Source: Pyrocephalus nanus
Lineage: Eukaryota > Chordata > Aves > Passeriformes > Tyrannidae
Assembly (NCBI GenBank): GCA_038380795.1
Contig: CM076267.1
Location: 19,924,001-19,988,000, forward strand
DNA: 64,000 bases
Direction of reading: 5' to 3'
Position 1 is the stretch's first letter. Each line of letters starts with the position of its first letter. The notes beneath the pieces are model-generated. The model did not search any database, was not told the origin of the DNA, and worked only from the letters and a program-made list of their open reading frames with translations. The translations under genes and the position numbers were made by a program. This document shows positions 62,801-64,000 of this stretch, piece after piece.

Positions 62801-64000
62801 TCTTGGTCTAAAAGCCTAAAAAGACTCCTCAACTGTGGAAATGCATTTCGGCATAGAAGGAAAACCTCCCTCTGAAATAGTGCAAGACCTTCCCTGTCAC
62901 CACTTCCCTTGATTATGCAATGCAGAGCAGCTTTGGCAACTGCCTCTCCAGATTAGACTCCTCTGTTTTCAAACACTTGCAAGGCCCCTGCATGGCATCA
63001 ACACAGATGAAAATGCCACTGACACCACTTCTGGCTTAGCAGAGTAAAATGTAACCAATTGCAGACTAAAATGATCCTATTAAGAGACAATATATTAACG
63101 GCACTACCATAGAAATATTAACAAAAGCACATAGTCAATATAATTGTAAATTAAATTTATGTTGTCTGTGTATATAATTTCAGGGCTTGCCAGGCCTCCC
63201 TGGGATTCCTGGTGAACAAGGCCCAGATGGAGTTGGACTACCAGGACCTAAGGTACAGACCTTAACTTCTAGAAAAGCAAATGCATATGTATATGTATAT
63301 ATATATATATGTATATATATGTATATGTATATGCTACTTCGTGGAGATCTAATTCCTACTTATATGTCACAGTCAGAACACCGATTTAGTCCAGTTTTAA
63401 GTACCTGGTCAGCATATGAAAGATAGATCCCACAGAAGTTTTTCAAGTTTCACTTCAGAACTCATCCTGATGCAGATTGCAGGTTTACTGGCATTATACA
63501 GGCATTTGAAGAATTGACTGCAACTATTTAAACATGCTTTATGTCTCTTAAAAGGACATGCATCTCTTTTCCACTGACTTCAAACCCCTAGCTGTCTGCA
63601 GACACTGATAGGAAAAAGCTAGAACAGTGTCAATTTGAACACGGAGTGTGATTCAGCTGACAGCAAGTAAAATCTTTGTGGGTTTTTTGTTTTGTTTTCA
63701 ACATGGGAATTGTAACTCCTGTGTAACTCTGCATAACTGGCTGTACATGTTTTGAATATGTTTAGAGCACTAGCTGTTTATCCCCAATACCTTCCTTGTC
63801 CTGCGTGCCATATTCATGAGTCAGCATTGTTTGGACGTGCACCCTGTTCAATAGTTCTCTTCTCTTTGTCCCATTTGAGTATAAGCAGTGCTGGGAATTC
63901 TAGAGATAAATTAAACTTTTGTCTTCACTACTTATTTCTTAAAGTATCGACTTTCAGGGTGATCCCGGTATTAGAGGACCAGTTGGACTCCCCGGTCCAC
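41735..64000 (+). CDS. COL28A1-like: Type XXVIII-like collagen (vWA domain plus collagen helix), 5' part
   Basis: This gene encodes a secreted extracellular-matrix collagen of the von Willebrand A-domain group. Twenty-five coding exons were read by hand and join in one frame, giving about 695 residues before the window ends. Order: signal peptide and basic linker (about residues 1-53), vWA domain (about 54-243) with MIDAS motif DSSES (66-70) and TDG (172-174), a short cysteine-bearing linker containing CNCEKG, then a collagen helix from about residue 259. From memory it follows human COL28A1 exon by exon: the GERGECG block, the SIKGDK break, the 23/24-residue exon order and the GDGYPG break all occur in the same sequence. 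The remaining helix and the expected second vWA and Kunitz domains would lie to the right. Position beside LRP2 is not that of human COL28A1, so this could be a paralogue (COL28A2-like). Class certain; orthology uncertain. Confidence 0.92.
41895..42674 (+). other. Collagen intron between signal-peptide and vWA exons
   Basis: A 780-base GT-AG phase 1 intron. The open frame starting at 42193 within it shows no domain. Nothing else was recognised. Confidence 0.8.
42675..43243 (+). CDS. COL28A1-like: Collagen coding exon 2: N-terminal von Willebrand A domain
   Basis: This 569-nt exon encodes the entire vWA domain without interruption, from acceptor TTCTAG| to donor AAAGAAATG|GTATGT. It begins [17 protein letters not shown], which supplies the beta-1 strand and the DxSxS metal-ion site. 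The MIDAS threonine region is GHGTYT (from residue 140), and FTDGVDHP holds the second MIDAS aspartate (D173). All expected MIDAS residues are present, so metal-dependent ligand binding is plausible. The exon enters in phase 1 and leaves in phase 0. Confidence 0.95.
43244..44876 (+). other. Collagen intron after the vWA exon
   Basis: A 1.6-kb intron. The block around 43830-44130 is clearly less AT-rich than its surroundings but has no recognisable exon or repeat family. Nothing else was seen. Confidence 0.75.
44877..44897 (+). CDS. COL28A1-like: Collagen coding exon 3: 7-codon linker
   Basis: A 21-nt micro-exon (KDLSEEG) lies between acceptor TTTTACAG| and donor |GTAAGT. It is in phase 0 on both sides, so skipping would keep the frame. 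It links the vWA domain to the cysteine-rich junction. Support comes from strong splice sites and frame continuity; there is no domain evidence. Confidence 0.7.
45065..45153. repeat. Direct repeat, 24-bp unit at 65-bp spacing
   Basis: TAATTTGCTATCCTAACGTA at 45065 recurs with a C/T change at 45130. It lies in an intron of the collagen gene. Confidence 0.75.
45444..45494 (+). CDS. COL28A1-like: Collagen coding exon 4: cysteine linker and helix start
   Basis: The 51-nt exon encodes [17 protein letters not shown]. Two cysteines precede the first Gly-X-Y triplets, as in COL28A1 (CECEKGEPG, from memory), and could stabilise chain assembly. Acceptor GTCCCCAG|, donor |GTAAGT, phase 0. Confidence 0.92.
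45923..45980 (-). mobile_element. CR1 LINE 3'-end fragment
   Basis: GAGAATCACAGAATATTCTG followed by AGTTGGAAGGGACCCTCAAG and AGTCCAACCC is the reverse complement of an avian CR1 3' end. It is a 58-bp inactive remnant in the intron before collagen exon 5. Its subfamily differs from the copy at 12.9 kb (ATTCTGAG versus GTTTGGG). Confidence 0.85.
46581..46632. repeat. AT-rich palindrome and repeat cluster
   Basis: 46581-46601 is a perfect inverted repeat: arms ATGAATTATA and TATAATTCAT around a single A. It is followed by further TATAAT-type repeats to 46632. It could extrude a hairpin. It lies about 190 bases upstream of collagen exon 5. Confidence 0.8.
46820..46873 (+). CDS. COL28A1-like: Collagen coding exon 5 (54 nt)
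   Basis: Six perfect Gly-X-Y triplets ([18 protein letters not shown]). Acceptor TTTCCAG|, donor AAG|GTGATG, phase 0. Confidence 0.93.
47164..47208 (+). CDS. COL28A1-like: Collagen coding exon 6 (45 nt)
   Basis: Five perfect triplets ([15 protein letters not shown]). Acceptor TTCATAG|, donor GAG|GTAAAA, phase 0. Confidence 0.92.
48027..48053 (+). CDS. COL28A1-like: Collagen coding exon 7 (27 nt)
   Basis: Three triplets (GKSGYKGEK) make this the smallest collagen exon seen. Acceptor TTTTTCCAG|, donor AAG|GTACTT, phase 0. Confidence 0.88.
48338..48382 (+). CDS. COL28A1-like: Collagen coding exon 8 (45 nt, contains Cys)
   Basis: Five triplets ([15 protein letters not shown]). The lone helical cysteine in GERGECG is also present in human COL28A1 as recalled and could form an interchain bond. 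Acceptor CTTTCCAG|, donor |GTAAGT. Confidence 0.93.
48985..49029 (+). CDS. COL28A1-like: Collagen coding exon 9 (45 nt)
   Basis: Five triplets ([15 protein letters not shown]), matching the GPKGPRGIQ block of COL28A1. Acceptor CTTTCAG|, donor CAG|GTAAAA. Confidence 0.93.
49677..49730 (+). CDS. COL28A1-like: Collagen coding exon 10 (54 nt) with a GC donor
   Basis: Six triplets ([18 protein letters not shown]). The donor is AAG|GCAAGA, a GC-AG intron with an otherwise perfect consensus. Frame and length fit only this boundary. Acceptor TTTTAACAG|. Confidence 0.88.
50494..50562 (+). CDS. COL28A1-like: Collagen coding exon 11 (69 nt)
   Basis: First of the 23-codon exons: five triplets starting GERGLPGPP, then the two-residue break GI, then GLPGPK. 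Acceptor TTTGAAAG| (weak tract), donor AAG|GTACAA. Confidence 0.92.
51203..51271 (+). CDS. COL28A1-like: Collagen coding exon 12 (69 nt)
   Basis: Five triplets starting GDIGLTGRP, break GV, then GEPGFM. Acceptor TTTGAAG|, donor ATG|GTACGT. Confidence 0.92.
52986..53054 (+). CDS. COL28A1-like: Collagen coding exon 13 (69 nt)
   Basis: Five triplets starting GPQGPQGVQ, break GE, then GLPGAK. Acceptor GTTAACAG|, donor AAG|GTACAG. Confidence 0.93.
53055..55129 (+). other. Collagen intron 13 (2.1 kb)
   Basis: The longest confirmed intron of the collagen gene in this window. Short opposing open frames near 53.5 kb show no domain. No missing collagen exon was found, and the exons on both sides match neighbouring blocks of COL28A1, so none is expected. 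Confidence 0.75.
55130..55198 (+). CDS. COL28A1-like: Collagen coding exon 14 (69 nt)
   Basis: Five triplets starting GDRGFDGPK, then a five-residue break GISIK, then GDK. The same SIKGDK break occurs in human COL28A1 as recalled. Acceptor CACGTAG|, donor AAG|GTGAGC. Confidence 0.93.
55706..55774 (+). CDS. COL28A1-like: Collagen coding exon 15 (69 nt)
   Basis: Five triplets starting GEFGPPGLP, break GI, then GIQGEK. Acceptor TTTTGCCAG|, donor AAG|GTGCAA. The next intron is only 91 nt. Confidence 0.93.
55866..55934 (+). CDS. COL28A1-like: Collagen coding exon 16 (69 nt)
   Basis: Five triplets starting GVEGPKGPP, break GQ, then GLPGPK. Acceptor CTTCTCAG|, donor AAG|GTAAGG. Confidence 0.93.
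57101..57169 (+). CDS. COL28A1-like: Collagen coding exon 17 (69 nt)
   Basis: Five triplets starting GEQGLPGET, break GI, then GEPGSK. Acceptor CTACTTAAG|, donor AAG|GTACTT. Confidence 0.92.
58065..58136 (+). CDS. COL28A1-like: Collagen coding exon 18 (72 nt, uninterrupted)
   Basis: Eight perfect triplets starting GEPGPSGLA and ending GAPGQK, with no break. Donor AAAAG|GTTGGT is less typical. Acceptor GATGTTAG|. Confidence 0.9.
58709..58777 (+). CDS. COL28A1-like: Collagen coding exon 19 (69 nt)
   Basis: Five triplets starting GEPGLPGLR, break GI, then GIQGEK, the same ending as exon 15. Acceptor GTTCAAG|, donor AAG|GTGAGA. Confidence 0.92.
59469..59540 (+). CDS. COL28A1-like: Collagen coding exon 20 (72 nt, uninterrupted)
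   Basis: Eight perfect triplets starting GDQGQRGIR and ending GPPGAK. Acceptor TTTTTGTAG|, donor AAA|GTGAGT. Confidence 0.92.
60397..60465 (+). CDS. COL28A1-like: Collagen coding exon 21 (69 nt)
   Basis: Five triplets starting GEPGALGRP, then the five-residue break GRAVP, then GPK. Acceptor CACTGCAG|, donor AAG|GTAACA. Confidence 0.92.
60870..60938 (+). CDS. COL28A1-like: Collagen coding exon 22 (69 nt)
   Basis: Five triplets starting GDIGLPGLA, break GF, then GLPGAK. Acceptor TCATTGCAG|, donor AAG|GTAGCT. Confidence 0.92.
62636..62704 (+). CDS. COL28A1-like: Collagen coding exon 23 (69 nt)
   Basis: Five triplets starting GDRGLPGPP, break GD, then GYPGPP; the KGDGYPG block is shared with COL28A1 as recalled. 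Acceptor TTCATCAG|, donor CCT|GTAAGT. Confidence 0.93.
63184..63252 (+). CDS. COL28A1-like: Collagen coding exon 24 (69 nt)
   Basis: Five triplets starting GLPGLPGIP, break GV, then GLPGPK. Acceptor AATTTCAG|, donor AAG|GTACAG. Confidence 0.93.
63285..63333. repeat. (TA/TG)n microsatellite
   Basis: Alternating TATATG and TATATA units start about 30 bases downstream of the donor of collagen exon 24. Likely length-polymorphic. Confidence 0.85.
63958..64000 (+). CDS. COL28A1-like: Collagen coding exon 25 (cut by window edge)
   Basis: Acceptor GACTTTCAG| is followed by [14 protein letters not shown] in the same frame; the exon is truncated at the end of the window. Confidence 0.88.

Larger units (their letters stand above)
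55935..63957 (+). other. Introns separating collagen exons 16-25
   Basis: Nine GT-AG introns of about 0.4-1.7 kb, AT-rich, with scattered A and T runs (for example an A14 run near 59054). The 1.7-kb intron 60939-62635 has open frames of up to 103 codons near 61.7-62.2 kb without recognisable domains. No nested gene or RNA gene was recognised. Confidence 0.7.

Overview
This is a vertebrate nuclear window with split genes: short exons with GT-AG borders inside long, AT-rich introns. Two short tails of CR1 retroposons of the kind common in birds (about 12.9 kb and 45.9 kb) point to an avian genome. There are no bacterial-type operons, CRISPR arrays or intact mobile elements. The species cannot be told from the sequence alone.

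Left part (1 to about 21.4 kb, minus strand): the 5' end of LRP2 (megalin), a giant endocytic receptor. Three coding exons are visible: the signal-peptide exon at 21116-21191 and two exons that each encode one LDL-receptor class A module (3896-4003 and 1589-1711). All junctions are phase 1 with consensus splice sites. A TATA box on the minus strand lies in a modestly CpG-richer stretch just upstream. The rest of the gene runs off the left edge.

Middle (about 21.4 to 40.5 kb): a spacer of about 19 kb between two divergently transcribed genes. No coding gene could be supported in it. It contains a G17 run, a (TG)n microsatellite, small tandem duplications and an A-tract between short direct repeats.

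Right part (about 40.6 kb to the end, plus strand): the 5' half of a type XXVIII-like collagen gene. A short signal-peptide exon is followed by one exon for an N-terminal von Willebrand factor A domain with an intact MIDAS motif, two small linker exons, and then at least 21 collagen exons. Every collagen exon is in phase 0 and starts with a Gly codon, and the gene runs off the right edge in mid-helix. From 50.5 kb on, the exons follow a 69/72-nt (23/24-codon) plan. All twelve complete 69-nt exons carry their single break in the Gly-X-Y pattern at the same residue.

The most notable feature is the pairing itself. As I recall the human maps, COL28A1 lies on chromosome 7p and is not next to LRP2 (2q31), where BBS5 follows the LRP2 5' side. 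This gene may therefore be a second collagen XXVIII paralogue (COL28A2-like) that mammals lack, or COL28A1 moved by rearrangement. Synteny and phylogeny searches would decide. The two proteins are not known to work in one pathway: LRP2 is an apical endocytic receptor and the collagen is a secreted matrix protein.
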